Positions 51,762 to 60,544 of a stretch of 64,000 nucleotides of DNA are shown here, piece after piece. Location of the stretch: assembly GCF_004328075.1 (NCBI RefSeq), contig NZ_SJFN01000003.1, positions 68,292 to 132,291 of the forward strand. The letters are read 5' to 3'. Made by a program: the position numbers and the translations under genes. The stretch comes from Siculibacillus lacustris (lineage in GTDB: Bacteria; Pseudomonadota; Alphaproteobacteria; Rhizobiales; Ancalomicrobiaceae). The notes beneath the pieces were generated by a model. That model was not told where the DNA came from. It made no database searches and saw only the letters and a list, made by a program, of their open reading frames with translations. Positions within the stretch are counted from its first letter, which is position 1, and each line of letters opens with the position of its first letter.

Positions 51762-53816
51762 TCAGAACCGCAGGTTGCGGATCAGTTCGTCGATCGCCTT
51801 CTGCCGCTGCGCAATGGCGTCGACCAGGGCCTTGTCGTCGCGGGTGATCTCGGCGAGGCGGTCCTCCTGCTGGCGCAGGGTGTCGAGGAAGCGCCGCCCG
51901 AGATCGGAGCCGGCCCCGGCCGACTGCAGGTTCTTGCGGATGCGGTCCTGGTCCTCGGTGATCGTCCGCCGCTCCTGGGCGAGCTTCGCCCGATCGGCTT
52001 CCGCGCGCGCCACGGCGCCGCTGAGCTCGGCGAGGCGCGCGACGAAGGCCTTCACCGCCGGCGTCGCCGCGTCCAGCCCCCGCACCTCGGCGAGCACGGC
52101 GTCGGGCGGCAGCGAGGTCAGCGTCACGCTCTGGCGATCGACGCGCTCGACCGCCAGCTCGGCCTTGGCGGTCTGGCCCTTGGCGACGTGGACGCGCCGC
52201 CGCAGCACTTCCGGCGTAGTCTCGACGCCGTCGCTCCCCGTCGCGACCGACCAGCCGTCGGCGCGCGCCTCTTCGAGCAGCACGTCGCGATCTTCGTCGG
52301 GCGGGGCGGTGATCTCCCAGGCGATCACCCGGCGCGAGGTCGTGGTCGTCGACAACAGGCCGTCCGCCGCGGTGCCGACCACGGTCTGGCGGATTCCGCG
52401 GTCCTCGCGCCGCACCCGGGTCTTGGTGTCGAGCGCGAACAGCACGATCTGATCGCCGGCGCGCGGCAGTTGCGCCAGCAGGGCGTCGCCGACATGGGTG
52501 ACCGCCCCGTCGGCGCCGGTGGCGAAGGCGGTGACGATGCCCGGCGGCAAGGTGGCGTCGCCGTCGTTCTTCAGGCGGGCGGCGATGAACGGGCGCTGCT
52601 CGGCGGAACCGCCGCGATAGAAGGAGATTCGCTCGGCGGCGATCGTCCGGTCGACGAAGGGGACCATCATGGTGTGCCCGGTCGCCAGCGTCACGGCGGT
52701 CGGGAAATGGAACAGCAGTTGGGCGCTGCTCTCCTCGGCGACGGCGGCGGTGGCGCTCGACGCCGCGGCGAGATCCTGGACGGGCGCCGGGGCCATTTCG
52801 GCGGGGGCGGCCAGCATCGGGGCCGGCTTCGCCCGGGAGGCCACCCCCTTGGCCATCATCGGCGGCGGAGCCGCGGGCGCCCGCGCCGCGATGGCCGGCA
52901 GGGCCGGCGCGGCGGAGCCGGTCACCGGCACCTCCTGGCGGCGGCCGAACACCGGGTCGTAGAGCGGCTGATGCAGGGCCACCGGATTGCCGGAGACCAG
53001 GGTCAGATCGACCTTGGTCCAGTCGCCGCCGGTCAGGTTCTCGAGCACCGCCCAACCCTGGAGGCGCGCGGTCGCGTCCTTCGCGCCGGCCGGCGGCAGC
53101 ACCAGCCGCCAGGTGGTCTTCCAGATCGGCGCCGGCACCACGTAGCTCAGAGCGACGTCGCGGGTACCGCTGCCCGACAGGCCGATCGCCACGGTGCGCC
53201 GGTCCTTGGCGCGGTTCTCGACCAGCCCCGCGAGCGCCCGGTCGATCTGGGCGCGGGTCTGCGGGTCGACGAAGGCGAGTTCGGTGACCTCTTCGAGCAC
53301 CGCCTGCACCAGCCCGCGCTCGGTGACCAGGGTCAGCCGATGGCGCTCCTGGGTGCCGGCGCCGTCGGGCAGCCGGACGGTCTCGGTGACCAGGCGCAGC
53401 ACCCGGCCGCGCGCCTCCACCGGTCCCTTGATGGTGATCTCGCTGCCGACCAGAGCGTCGATCAGGACGGCCGGCGCGGCCAGCGCGGTGCGGTCGAAGG
53501 GGAGGTCGCGGAACAGTTGGTCGAGCGGTTCGCGCCCGGGCAGCGACACCGCGCCGAGCGAGCCGATGCGATCGAACACCGTCAGGCTCTTCAGGATGTC
53601 GTCGACCTGATCGAGGCGGACGGTGAGATCGACGGTGGCCGAATCGGTCACCGGTCCGGACCGTGTGAACTGCGCCAGCCCGGCGGTCGATAGGACCACC
53701 CGGGTGAGCGGCAGTTCGTCGGCGCGCAACGGCGTGGCGGTCGCGAGCGCGAGGACGGCGACCGCGGCGAAGAGCCGGCGGCGGTGGGCGGCGAAGGGCG
53801 AGGAGCGAGGAGCCAT
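51762..53816 (-). CDS. DUF4139 domain-containing exported protein
   Basis: This 684-residue protein begins with a signal peptide (FAAVAVLALATATPL core, cleavage near LRA-DE). The N-terminal region LTRVVLSTAGLAQFTRSG resembles DUF4140, and the centre, with PAPIWKTTWRLVLP, LQGWAVLENLTGGDWTKVDLTLVSGNP and TKVD-type strands, is DUF4139. An Ala/Pro-rich linker spans about 290-365. The C-terminus, about 600-684, is a predicted coiled coil. Function is unknown; no informative neighbour is on the same strand. It converges on the GntR gene. Confidence 0.82.
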   Translation of the reverse strand: MAPRSSPFAAHRRRLFAAVAVLALATATPLRADELPLTRVVLSTAGLAQFTRSGPVTDSATVDLTVRLDQVDDILKSLTVFDRIGSLGAVSLPGREPLDQLFRDLPFDRTALAAPAVLIDALVGSEITIKGPVEARGRVLRLVTETVRLPDGAGTQERHRLTLVTERGLVQAVLEEVTELAFVDPQTRAQIDRALAGLVENRAKDRRTVAIGLSGSGTRDVALSYVVPAPIWKTTWRLVLPPAGAKDATARLQGWAVLENLTGGDWTKVDLTLVSGNPVALHQPLYDPVFGRRQEVPVTGSAAPALPAIAARAPAAPPPMMAKGVASRAKPAPMLAAPAEMAPAPVQDLAAASSATAAVAEESSAQLLFHFPTAVTLATGHTMMVPFVDRTIAAERISFYRGGSAEQRPFIAARLKNDGDATLPPGIVTAFATGADGAVTHVGDALLAQLPRAGDQIVLFALDTKTRVRREDRGIRQTVVGTAADGLLSTTTTSRRVIAWEITAPPDEDRDVLLEEARADGWSVATGSDGVETTPEVLRRRVHVAKGQTAKAELAVERVDRQSVTLTSLPPDAVLAEVRGLDAATPAVKAFVARLAELSGAVARAEADRAKLAQERRTITEDQDRIRKNLQSAGAGSDLGRRFLDTLRQQEDRLAEITRDDKALVDAIAQRQKAIDELIRNLRF

Positions 53817-54209
53817 GGATCACCGACTTGTCCCGGGGGAGCGACGCATGTCGCAGGCGGGGAGAGAATAGCGCCGGCGTCGGTCGTCCGGAACCGGGGA
53901 AATGACCCCGTCGGATCGGCGGCGATGATCGTCGCCGCCGATGTTCCCCGACGCGGCCTTTCTGCTCCTGCGAACATCTGTCGCGGGGATGCGCGTTGCG
54001 GTCGCGGGCGCCCTCGTCAGTGCTCCGCGAACGTCGTCTTCGCGACGCCGGATCGGCCCTTGCGGCGATACCGGCTATTGACGGGACTTGCATTCCGACA
54101 TTTCTCTTGCATCGGCGAGTCTGTCGGTCGGCCCCACGACGGGACGGCGATCGACGCCGCATCCGGGTGCCGACGGCCGCAGAACGCCGTGATGTCTTGG
54201 AGTCGTCGC
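53817..54209. other. Divergent intergenic region upstream of the sugar ABC operon
   Basis: These 393 bp hold a 9 bp hairpin (CGGCGGCGA/TCGCCGCCG, 53917-53940) and an AT-richer stretch at about 54070-54120 that includes a TTGACG -35-like sequence near 54077. This is the probable promoter area of the sugar transporter. No gene is convincing. Confidence 0.5.
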
Positions 54210-55742
54210 ATGCCGACGGTCGCTGCCGAGCCCGTGATCCCCGCTCCCATCCTGTTGCTCAGACGGATCGGCAAGTCGTTCGGGCCGGTGCGGGCGCTCG
54301 AGGACGTCTCGTTCGACGTGCGCCCCGGCCGCGTCCACGGACTGGTCGGCGAGAACGGCGCCGGCAAGTCGACGCTGGTCAAGATCATCACCGGGCTCGA
54401 GGAAGCCGACGAGGGCGAGGTGATCCTCGCCGGCCGCGCGGTGCGCTTCCGCACCCCGATCGAGGCGCGCAACCACGGCATCGCCGCGGTCTACCAGGAC
54501 CCGAAACTGTTTCCGCACCTGTCGATCGCCGAGAACATCGCGATGGGCGCCTATCCGTCGGGGTGGTTCGGCACCGTCGATCGGCGGGCGATGATCGACA
54601 CGGCGCGCGAGCATCTCGCCCGGGTCGGGTCGGATCTCGATCCGAAGCGCACCGTCGCCGGCCTGTCGGTGGCCGAGCACCAGTTTGTCGAGATCGCCCG
54701 GGCGCTGTCGTCCGACGTGCGGGTGCTGATTCTCGACGAGCCGACCTCGGCGCTGACCCCGACCGAGGCCGAGCGGCTGTTCGCGGTGGTGCGCAGCCTT
54801 CGTGATCGCGGCACGGCGATCATTCTGATCACCCACCGCCTCGAGGAGATCGAGGCGATGTGTGACGACGTCACCGTGCTGCGCGACCGTCGCCACGTCG
54901 CGACGCTGCCGCGCGCCGAAGTCGATCGCGCCAAGCTGGTGCAGCTGATGGTCGGGCGCCCGCTCGAGGCGCTGTTCGCGCGCCGCGAACGGCCGACGAT
55001 CGGTGAGGACGTGCTCCGCGTCGAGCATCTGTCGCTGGACGGGGTGTTCGACGACGTCTCGTTCTCGGTCCGAGCCGGCGAGATCGTCGGCATGGGCGGG
55101 CTGGTCGGGGCCGGGCGCAGCGAGATCGCTCAGACCCTGTTCGGGATCACCCCGCCGACCGCCGGCCGCGTGGTGCTGAAGGGCGTCGAAGTGGCGCCGC
55201 AGAGCCCGAAACAGATGCTGGCGCGCGGCCTCGCCTATCTCCCCGAGGATCGCGACCGCGACGGGCTGATCATGCCGGAGACGATCACCCACAACATCAC
55301 CCTGCCGATCCTCGATTCGCTGTCGCATTGGACTGTGGTCGATCGGGCGGGCGAACGGCGGCTGGCCGAGAGCGCGTCGCAGACCTACCGGGTGCTGACG
55401 CCCTCGGTCGAGACGATCGTCTCGGCGCTGTCCGGCGGCAACCGTCAGAAGGTGGCCTTCGCCAAATGGTTGGCGACCGAGCCGGTGGCGCTGATCCTCG
55501 ACGAACCGACTCACGGCATCGACATCGGCTCCAAGGCCCAGGTCCACGCGATGGTCGCCCAACTCGCCGATCGCGGCCTCGCGGTGTTGCTGATCTCCTC
55601 CGACCTGCCGGAGCTCTTGGCGATGAGCGACCGCATCCTGGTGATCGCCGAAGGTGCGCTGGTCGCCGAATTCGCGCGGGACGAAGCCACCCAGGAATCG
55701 GTGATGATGGCGGCGGCGCGCCAGCGCGGGGGGAAGCGGTGA
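54210..55742 (+). CDS. Sugar ABC transporter ATP-binding protein (RbsA/LsrA type, two ATPase domains)
   Basis: This 510-residue protein has two fused ATPase domains. In the first, Walker A is GENGAGKST (47-55), the signature LSVAEHQFVEIARAL and Walker B VLILDEPTSALTPTE. The second has the degenerate Walker A GLVGAGRSE normal for RbsA proteins, a signature LSGGNRQKVAFAKWL and Walker B ALILDEPTHGIDIG. The ATG at 54210 is favoured by GGAG seven bases upstream; an ATG at 54192 is an alternative. First gene of a four-gene transporter operon; it shares one base with the next start (TGATG). Confidence 0.92.
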   Translation: MPTVAAEPVIPAPILLLRRIGKSFGPVRALEDVSFDVRPGRVHGLVGENGAGKSTLVKIITGLEEADEGEVILAGRAVRFRTPIEARNHGIAAVYQDPKLFPHLSIAENIAMGAYPSGWFGTVDRRAMIDTAREHLARVGSDLDPKRTVAGLSVAEHQFVEIARALSSDVRVLILDEPTSALTPTEAERLFAVVRSLRDRGTAIILITHRLEEIEAMCDDVTVLRDRRHVATLPRAEVDRAKLVQLMVGRPLEALFARRERPTIGEDVLRVEHLSLDGVFDDVSFSVRAGEIVGMGGLVGAGRSEIAQTLFGITPPTAGRVVLKGVEVAPQSPKQMLARGLAYLPEDRDRDGLIMPETITHNITLPILDSLSHWTVVDRAGERRLAESASQTYRVLTPSVETIVSALSGGNRQKVAFAKWLATEPVALILDEPTHGIDIGSKAQVHAMVAQLADRGLAVLLISSDLPELLAMSDRILVIAEGALVAEFARDEATQESVMMAAARQRGGKR

Positions 55743-56761
55743 TGTCGGAGGCTCCGTCGGTCGCCGCGCGGCCGGGTTCGCGCAATCTCGTCGAAGTGGT
55801 GCTGCGCCTGCGCGAAGCCGGCGTCGTGGTGTTCCTGGTGGTGCTCGGGCTGGCCTTCGGTCTGGCGACCGATCGCTTCCTCAGCGTCCAGAACCTGACC
55901 ACCGTCGCCTCCAGCGCGGCGATCCTGGCGATCGCCGCCTGCGCCCAGGCGATCGTGCTGATCACCCGCAACCTCGACGTCTCGGTCGGCTCGATGATGG
56001 GCCTCGTCGCCTATCTCACCGCCGACTGGGCGGCGACCCATCCGGGGATCACGCCGGTCGAGGTGGTGGCGATACCCTTGATGATCGGCACCGTCCTCGG
56101 GGCGATCAACGGTCTGCTGGTCGCCTATGGGCGGGTGCCGGCGCTGATCGCCACGCTCGGGACGATGTCGCTCTACCGCGGCTTCACCTACATCTACGCC
56201 CATGGCCAGGAAGTGACCTCGAGCCGCCTGCCGCCGTGGATGCTGTCGAGCGTCGATGCGCGCATCGGCGGGCTGCCGATCCTGATCCTGGTGTCGATCG
56301 CCATCGTCGCGGTGGTCGCCTGGCTGCTCCACGCCTATCCGTTCGGCCGGCGGCTCTATGCGGTCGGTTCGAACGGCGTCGCCGCCTGGTTCTTCGGCCT
56401 GCGCGCCGAACGGGTGGTGTTCTTCGCCTATGTCGCCTGCGGCTTTCTCTGCGGCATCGCCGGGCTGCTCTATGCGGCGCGGGTCGGCACGGTGACGGTG
56501 GTGCTGGCCAACGGCTGGGAGATGAGCTCGCTCGCCTCGGCGGTGATCGGCGGGGTCAGCGTCTCCGGCGGCTCGGGGACGGTGGTCGGCGCGGCGCTCG
56601 GCGCCGTGGTGCTGGCGACCATCGACAACGGGCTGGTGCTGCTCCGGGTCCCGGAATTCTGGCGGATGTTCATCCAGGGCGCGGCGATCGTCGCGGCGGT
56701 GGCGGTCGATGCGCTGATCGCCGAGGCGATCCGCCGGTCGACCGGCGGGCGGCGGCGATGA
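55742..56761 (+). CDS. Sugar ABC transporter permease 1 (RbsC/RhaP type)
   Basis: This 339-residue permease has about nine to ten spans. VLITRNLDVSVGSMMGLVAYL and TLGTMSLYRGFTYIY are conserved in sugar permeases of the CUT2 class. GGVSVSGGSGTVVGAALGAVVLATIDNGLVLL is the C-terminal CUT2 signature. It pairs with permease 2 13 bp downstream; two different permeases in one operon are typical of rhamnose and AI-2 systems. Confidence 0.92.
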   Translation: MSEAPSVAARPGSRNLVEVVLRLREAGVVVFLVVLGLAFGLATDRFLSVQNLTTVASSAAILAIAACAQAIVLITRNLDVSVGSMMGLVAYLTADWAATHPGITPVEVVAIPLMIGTVLGAINGLLVAYGRVPALIATLGTMSLYRGFTYIYAHGQEVTSSRLPPWMLSSVDARIGGLPILILVSIAIVAVVAWLLHAYPFGRRLYAVGSNGVAAWFFGLRAERVVFFAYVACGFLCGIAGLLYAARVGTVTVVLANGWEMSSLASAVIGGVSVSGGSGTVVGAALGAVVLATIDNGLVLLRVPEFWRMFIQGAAIVAAVAVDALIAEAIRRSTGGRRR

Positions 56762-56774
56762 GGCGGGGGCGGCG

Positions 56775-57773
56775 ATGAGCACGAGCGCGAAACGGCAGTT
56801 GCCCCTGTGGGAGATGGCGCTGGTGGTGGCGATCCTCGCCGCCGGGGCGTGGTCGTCGACGCTGTCGCCCTACTATCTGTCGGTCGACCAGCTGTTCGGC
56901 TCGACCCGGGCCTTCATCATTCCCGGCCTCCTGGCGCTCGGTCTGGCGGTGGTGGTGTCGCTCGGCGAGATCGACATCTCGCTCGCCTCGATCATCGCGG
57001 TCGGCACCGTGGCGCTGTCCAAGCTTTCGGCCGCCGGCGTGCCCTTCGCGGTCGCCGCGCCAATCGTCGTGGCGATCGGCGCCCTGTGCGGCGCCTTCAA
57101 CGGCCTCCTGGTCGCCAAGTGGCGGCTGCCGTCGCTGGCGGTGACGCTCGGGACCATGGGCGCCTTCCGCGGCCTCGCCTTCATCGCCGGCTCGGAGGTC
57201 GGCTACACCGACTTCGACGACGTCTATCTGTGGCTCGGCTCGGACTACGTGTTCGGCGGCGTGGTGCCGGTGTCGCTGATCCTGTTTGCGCTCGCCGCCG
57301 CCGGGGTGTGGTTCCTGATGCACCGCACCGGCTACGGACGGCGCTGTTTCTCGATCGGCCTCAACCCGGACGCGGCGTGGTTCGCCGGGGTCGACGTGGT
57401 CGGGGTCAAGATCCGCGCCTATGCCCTGGCCGGGGCGCTGGCCGGCGCCGCGGCGCTGGTGTGGGTCGGCCAATACGGCTCGGCGCGCGGCGACAATGCC
57501 GACGGCTCGATCCTGTTCGTGGTCACCGCGGTGGTGCTCGGCGGCATGGACATCAACGGCGGCCGCGGCACGCTGTCCGGCGTGGTGCTGGCGCTGTTCC
57601 TGCTCGGCACGATCCGCAACGGCCTGGGGCTCGCCAACGTCGGCGGGCCGACCCAGACCGTGGTTCTGGGCGGTCTCCTCGTCGCGGGCGTGCTGCGCCC
57701 GGCGGCGGCGGCGGCGATCGCCCGCCTGTCTCGCCCTGCCAAGACCCGAGAAGCGCGCGCGCAGGGAGAGTGA
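56775..57773 (+). CDS. Sugar ABC transporter permease 2 (RbsC/RhaQ type)
   Basis: This 332-residue permease has about nine spans. VVSLGEIDISLASIIAVGTVAL and TLGTMGAFRGLAFI correspond to the same segments in permease 1, and GGMDINGGRGTLSGVVLALFLLGTIRNGLGL to its C-terminal signature. It completes the channel. The binding-protein gene follows 38 bp downstream. Confidence 0.92.
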   Translation: MSTSAKRQLPLWEMALVVAILAAGAWSSTLSPYYLSVDQLFGSTRAFIIPGLLALGLAVVVSLGEIDISLASIIAVGTVALSKLSAAGVPFAVAAPIVVAIGALCGAFNGLLVAKWRLPSLAVTLGTMGAFRGLAFIAGSEVGYTDFDDVYLWLGSDYVFGGVVPVSLILFALAAAGVWFLMHRTGYGRRCFSIGLNPDAAWFAGVDVVGVKIRAYALAGALAGAAALVWVGQYGSARGDNADGSILFVVTAVVLGGMDINGGRGTLSGVVLALFLLGTIRNGLGLANVGGPTQTVVLGGLLVAGVLRPAAAAAIARLSRPAKTREARAQGE

Positions 57774-57811
57774 AACGCGCGTCCAAGAAACGAGAATGGG
57801 GAGAAACGACG

Positions 57812-58819
57812 ATGAAGATGAAACTCCTGGCCACGCTCGGGGCCGCGGTTCTGGCGGTCGGTCTGGCGGCGGGTCCGGCGCTGGCGCAGCAGAAGACCTC
57901 CGGGTTCAAGCTGATGATGACGCCGAAGTGGACCGGCTTCCCCTATTTCGAACTGACCGGCGAAGGCGCCAAGGCGGCCGCCACCGAGCTCGGCGACACG
58001 CTGATCTACGCCGGCGCCGATCATGCCGAAGTGTCGCTGCAGGTCGAGACCCTGCAGAACTTCGTCACCCAGAAGCCGGACGGCATCATCCTGGCGGCGA
58101 TCGACGGCAACGCCGTGGCGCCCGTCCTCAAGCAGGCCCGCGCCAAGGGCATCGTGGTCGGCACCTATGACGCCGACGCCGCGGTCGCCGGCCGCGACAT
58201 GTTCGTCAACCAGCTGTCCTACGAACAGGCCGCCCGCGTCATGCTCGACGCGGCGCTGATCGATGCGCCGGAGGGCGGCGAGATCGCCTTCATCGCGGCG
58301 TCGCCGACCTCGCCGAACCACGTCGCCCACATGAAGATCATGACCGAGCTGAGCAAGACCGAAGCCAAGTACAAGGTCTTCTCCGTGGTCGACACCCAGT
58401 ACGCCGGTGACGACGACGCCAAGAGCTACGACGTCGCGGTCAACCTGATGCAGGCTCATCCCAAGCTGAAGGTGATCATCTCGTCGTCGGCGGTCAGCGC
58501 CCCGGCGGCGGCCCGCGCGATCGAGGCGACCGGCCACGTCGGCAAGGTCTGGGCAACCGGCTTCGCGCTGCCCAGCGCCATCAAGCGCTACCTCGAAAAC
58601 GGCTCGCAGAAGGCCTTCGCCTTCTGGGATCCGTGGGAACTCGGCTATGTCGCGGCCTATGCCGTGCACCAGAAGCTGGCCGGCAAGTTCGACCCAAAGG
58701 AAGGCGCCGTCCTCGACGTGCCCAAGGCCGGCAAGTTCAAGACCTTCAAGGACGCCGAGGTGGTCTACGGCAAGCCGTTGATCTTCACCAAAGAAACGGT
58801 CGGCAAGTACAACTTCTGA
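57812..58819 (+). CDS. Sugar ABC transporter substrate-binding protein (RhaS/LsrB family)
   Basis: This 335-residue type I periplasmic binding protein starts with a signal peptide of about 25 residues (cleavage ALA-QQ). MTPKWTGFPYFELTGEGAKAAA and VETLQNFVTQKPDGIILAAID are RhaS/LsrB-like. Of residues that bind AI-2 in LsrB, the Lys (TPK), an Asp (YDAD) and the Pro and Ala (SAPAAA) are kept, but the Asp-Gln pair is replaced by Asn-His. A sugar, such as a deoxysugar, is therefore more likely than AI-2. A GGGGAG site precedes the ATG. A terminator-like hairpin follows. Confidence 0.9.
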   Translation: MKMKLLATLGAAVLAVGLAAGPALAQQKTSGFKLMMTPKWTGFPYFELTGEGAKAAATELGDTLIYAGADHAEVSLQVETLQNFVTQKPDGIILAAIDGNAVAPVLKQARAKGIVVGTYDADAAVAGRDMFVNQLSYEQAARVMLDAALIDAPEGGEIAFIAASPTSPNHVAHMKIMTELSKTEAKYKVFSVVDTQYAGDDDAKSYDVAVNLMQAHPKLKVIISSSAVSAPAAARAIEATGHVGKVWATGFALPSAIKRYLENGSQKAFAFWDPWELGYVAAYAVHQKLAGKFDPKEGAVLDVPKAGKFKTFKDAEVVYGKPLIFTKETVGKYNF

Positions 58820-58854
58820 GGTTCTCCTGCCGTCGGTGACGGCGATCGCGATGA

Positions 58855-58882
58855 GGGCGGCATCCCGAGGGTGCCGCCCTTT
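58855..58882 (+). terminator. Rho-independent-like terminator of the sugar ABC operon
   Basis: GGGCGGCA pairs with TGCCGCCC over a 9-base loop and is followed by TTT. It lies 36 bp after the stop codon of the binding-protein gene. The T-run is short, as often in high-GC genomes. Confidence 0.65.
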
Positions 58883-59050
58883 CGTCGTCGAGGGGCGCCA
58901 CGTCTCGGCATCGGGGGTGACGATGGCGGCGTGCGGTGTGCCCGTCGCCCCTCGCCTTCCTCGCAGGCGAGACGCAGAACCCCGGCGGTCGCCCGCCGGG
59001 GTCGTGGGGGTGCGCATCGACGGCGAACCACCGGGGCTGTTCCCGGGGGG

Positions 59051-60409
59051 TCAGACTTCGGCGGTGCGGCGCGCCGCATGGTCGACCGGCGTCGCCGTCC
59101 CGGGGCGACGGGCGATGCCCAGGGCGAAGACGCCGAGGATCATCACCGACCCGATGATGGCGATGCCGCCCAGCAGATAGAGGCCGGCGGTGGTCGAATC
59201 GAACAGGGATTCGGCCCAGACCCGGATGTTCGGGGCGACGAAGCCGCCGAGATTGCCGAGCGAGTTGATCAGCGCGATCCCCGAAGCCGCCGCGGCGCCG
59301 CCGAGATAGCCCGTCGGGAAGGTCCAGTAGATCGGCTGGACGGCGAGCAGGCCGGCGCAGCCGATGCACAGCGCGACGAAGGCGGCGAGCGGCGAGACGA
59401 CCGCCAGGGCCCCGGACAGGGCCACACCGGCGCCGCCGAGGAACAGGGTCGCCGCCGAGATGACCCGACGTTCGCCGGTGATCGTCGACAGATGCGGGAT
59501 ATACCAAGCGGCGAGCGCCGCGACCGCCCAGGGAATGCCGGACAGCACGCCGACCAGGAAGCCGACCTTGGAGCCGACCAGAGCCGCGACCTGGGTCGGC
59601 AGGAAGAAGGCCATGCCGTAGGAACCGACCTGGATGGTGAAGGCGATCAGGCAGAGATAGAGCACCTTGGGATCGGCCAGCGCCGCCCACACGCCCTTCG
59701 GGCCGTGGTCGAGCTTCTCGCGTTCTTCGGCGTCGATCACCGTCGCCAGCGCCGCCTTCTCCTCGGCGTCGAGCCAGGTGCAGCGCGCATCGGACGGCCG
59801 GTCGTCGAGGTAGAAGAACGCCCAGACACCGACGACGACCGCCAGCAGGCCCTCGACCAGGAACATCAGCTGCCAGGACTGCAAGCCCAGGAAGCCGTCG
59901 ATCTGCAGCAGGCCACCGGACAGCGGGCCGCCGAGGACGAAGGCGATCGGCGGGCCGAACCAGAAATAGCCGGCGACCTTGGCGCGCACGTCGATCGGAA
60001 ACCAGAAGGTCAGATAGAGCATGACGCCGGGCATGAAGCCGGCTTCGCTGGCGCCGAGCAGGAAGCGCAGCGTGTAGAAAATGGTTTCGGTGTGCGAGAA
60101 CATCATCGCCGCCGAGATCAGGCCCCAGGTCACCATGATCCGCGACAGCCACATGCGGGCGCCGACCTTGAACAGCAGGACGTTGCTCGGAACTTCGAAG
60201 ATCGCATAGCCGATGAAGAAGATCCCGGCGCCGAAGGCATAGGCCGCGTTGCTGAGGCCGGTGTCCGCCTGGAAGGCCTGTTTGGCGAAGCCGACGTTGG
60301 CCCGATCGAGATAGGCCATCACGTACATCAGCGCCAGGAACGGCAGCAGCCTCCTGATCGATTTTCCGATCGCCGCCGACAGTGCCGCCGGCCTCTTCTC
60401 TTGTGACAT
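59051..60409 (-). CDS. MFS transporter, anion:cation symporter family
   Basis: This 452-residue permease has 12 predicted spans. The first loop AYLDRANVGFAKQAFQADTGLSNAAYAFGAGIFFIGY is the signature of the ACS family, which carries hexuronates, sugar acids, tartrate or phthalate derivatives. LLGASEAGFMPGVMLYLTFWFP is the second conserved loop. It lies 135 bp downstream of the fuconate-dehydratase-like gene on the same strand, so an aldonate such as L-fuconate, L-rhamnonate or L-galactonate is a plausible cargo. Confidence 0.9.
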   Translation of the reverse strand: MSQEKRPAALSAAIGKSIRRLLPFLALMYVMAYLDRANVGFAKQAFQADTGLSNAAYAFGAGIFFIGYAIFEVPSNVLLFKVGARMWLSRIMVTWGLISAAMMFSHTETIFYTLRFLLGASEAGFMPGVMLYLTFWFPIDVRAKVAGYFWFGPPIAFVLGGPLSGGLLQIDGFLGLQSWQLMFLVEGLLAVVVGVWAFFYLDDRPSDARCTWLDAEEKAALATVIDAEEREKLDHGPKGVWAALADPKVLYLCLIAFTIQVGSYGMAFFLPTQVAALVGSKVGFLVGVLSGIPWAVAALAAWYIPHLSTITGERRVISAATLFLGGAGVALSGALAVVSPLAAFVALCIGCAGLLAVQPIYWTFPTGYLGGAAAASGIALINSLGNLGGFVAPNIRVWAESLFDSTTAGLYLLGGIAIIGSVMILGVFALGIARRPGTATPVDHAARRTAEV

Positions 60410-60544
60410 TTCCTCGCTCCTGTGCTCATGGTTGAGTCTGGTTTTTCGGCCCGTGGCAAGGGGAATTGCTGCGCCGTCGAGCCGTGGCCGTCCGCGATCT
60501 CGACCGGGCGGCACCCGGTGGAGCCGCGGACGCCGGCCTTCGGC

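Noticed and set aside
51496..54162. An 888-residue open frame overlapping the DUF4139 gene in another frame
   Set aside because: The product is Arg/Gly-rich low complexity, while the DUF4139 frame has a signal peptide and conserved blocks.
57812..58819. Considered as the AI-2 binding protein LsrB of a quorum-signal uptake system
   Set aside because: The Asp-Gln pair that contacts AI-2 is Asn-His here, and no lsrK, lsrF or lsrG gene is nearby.
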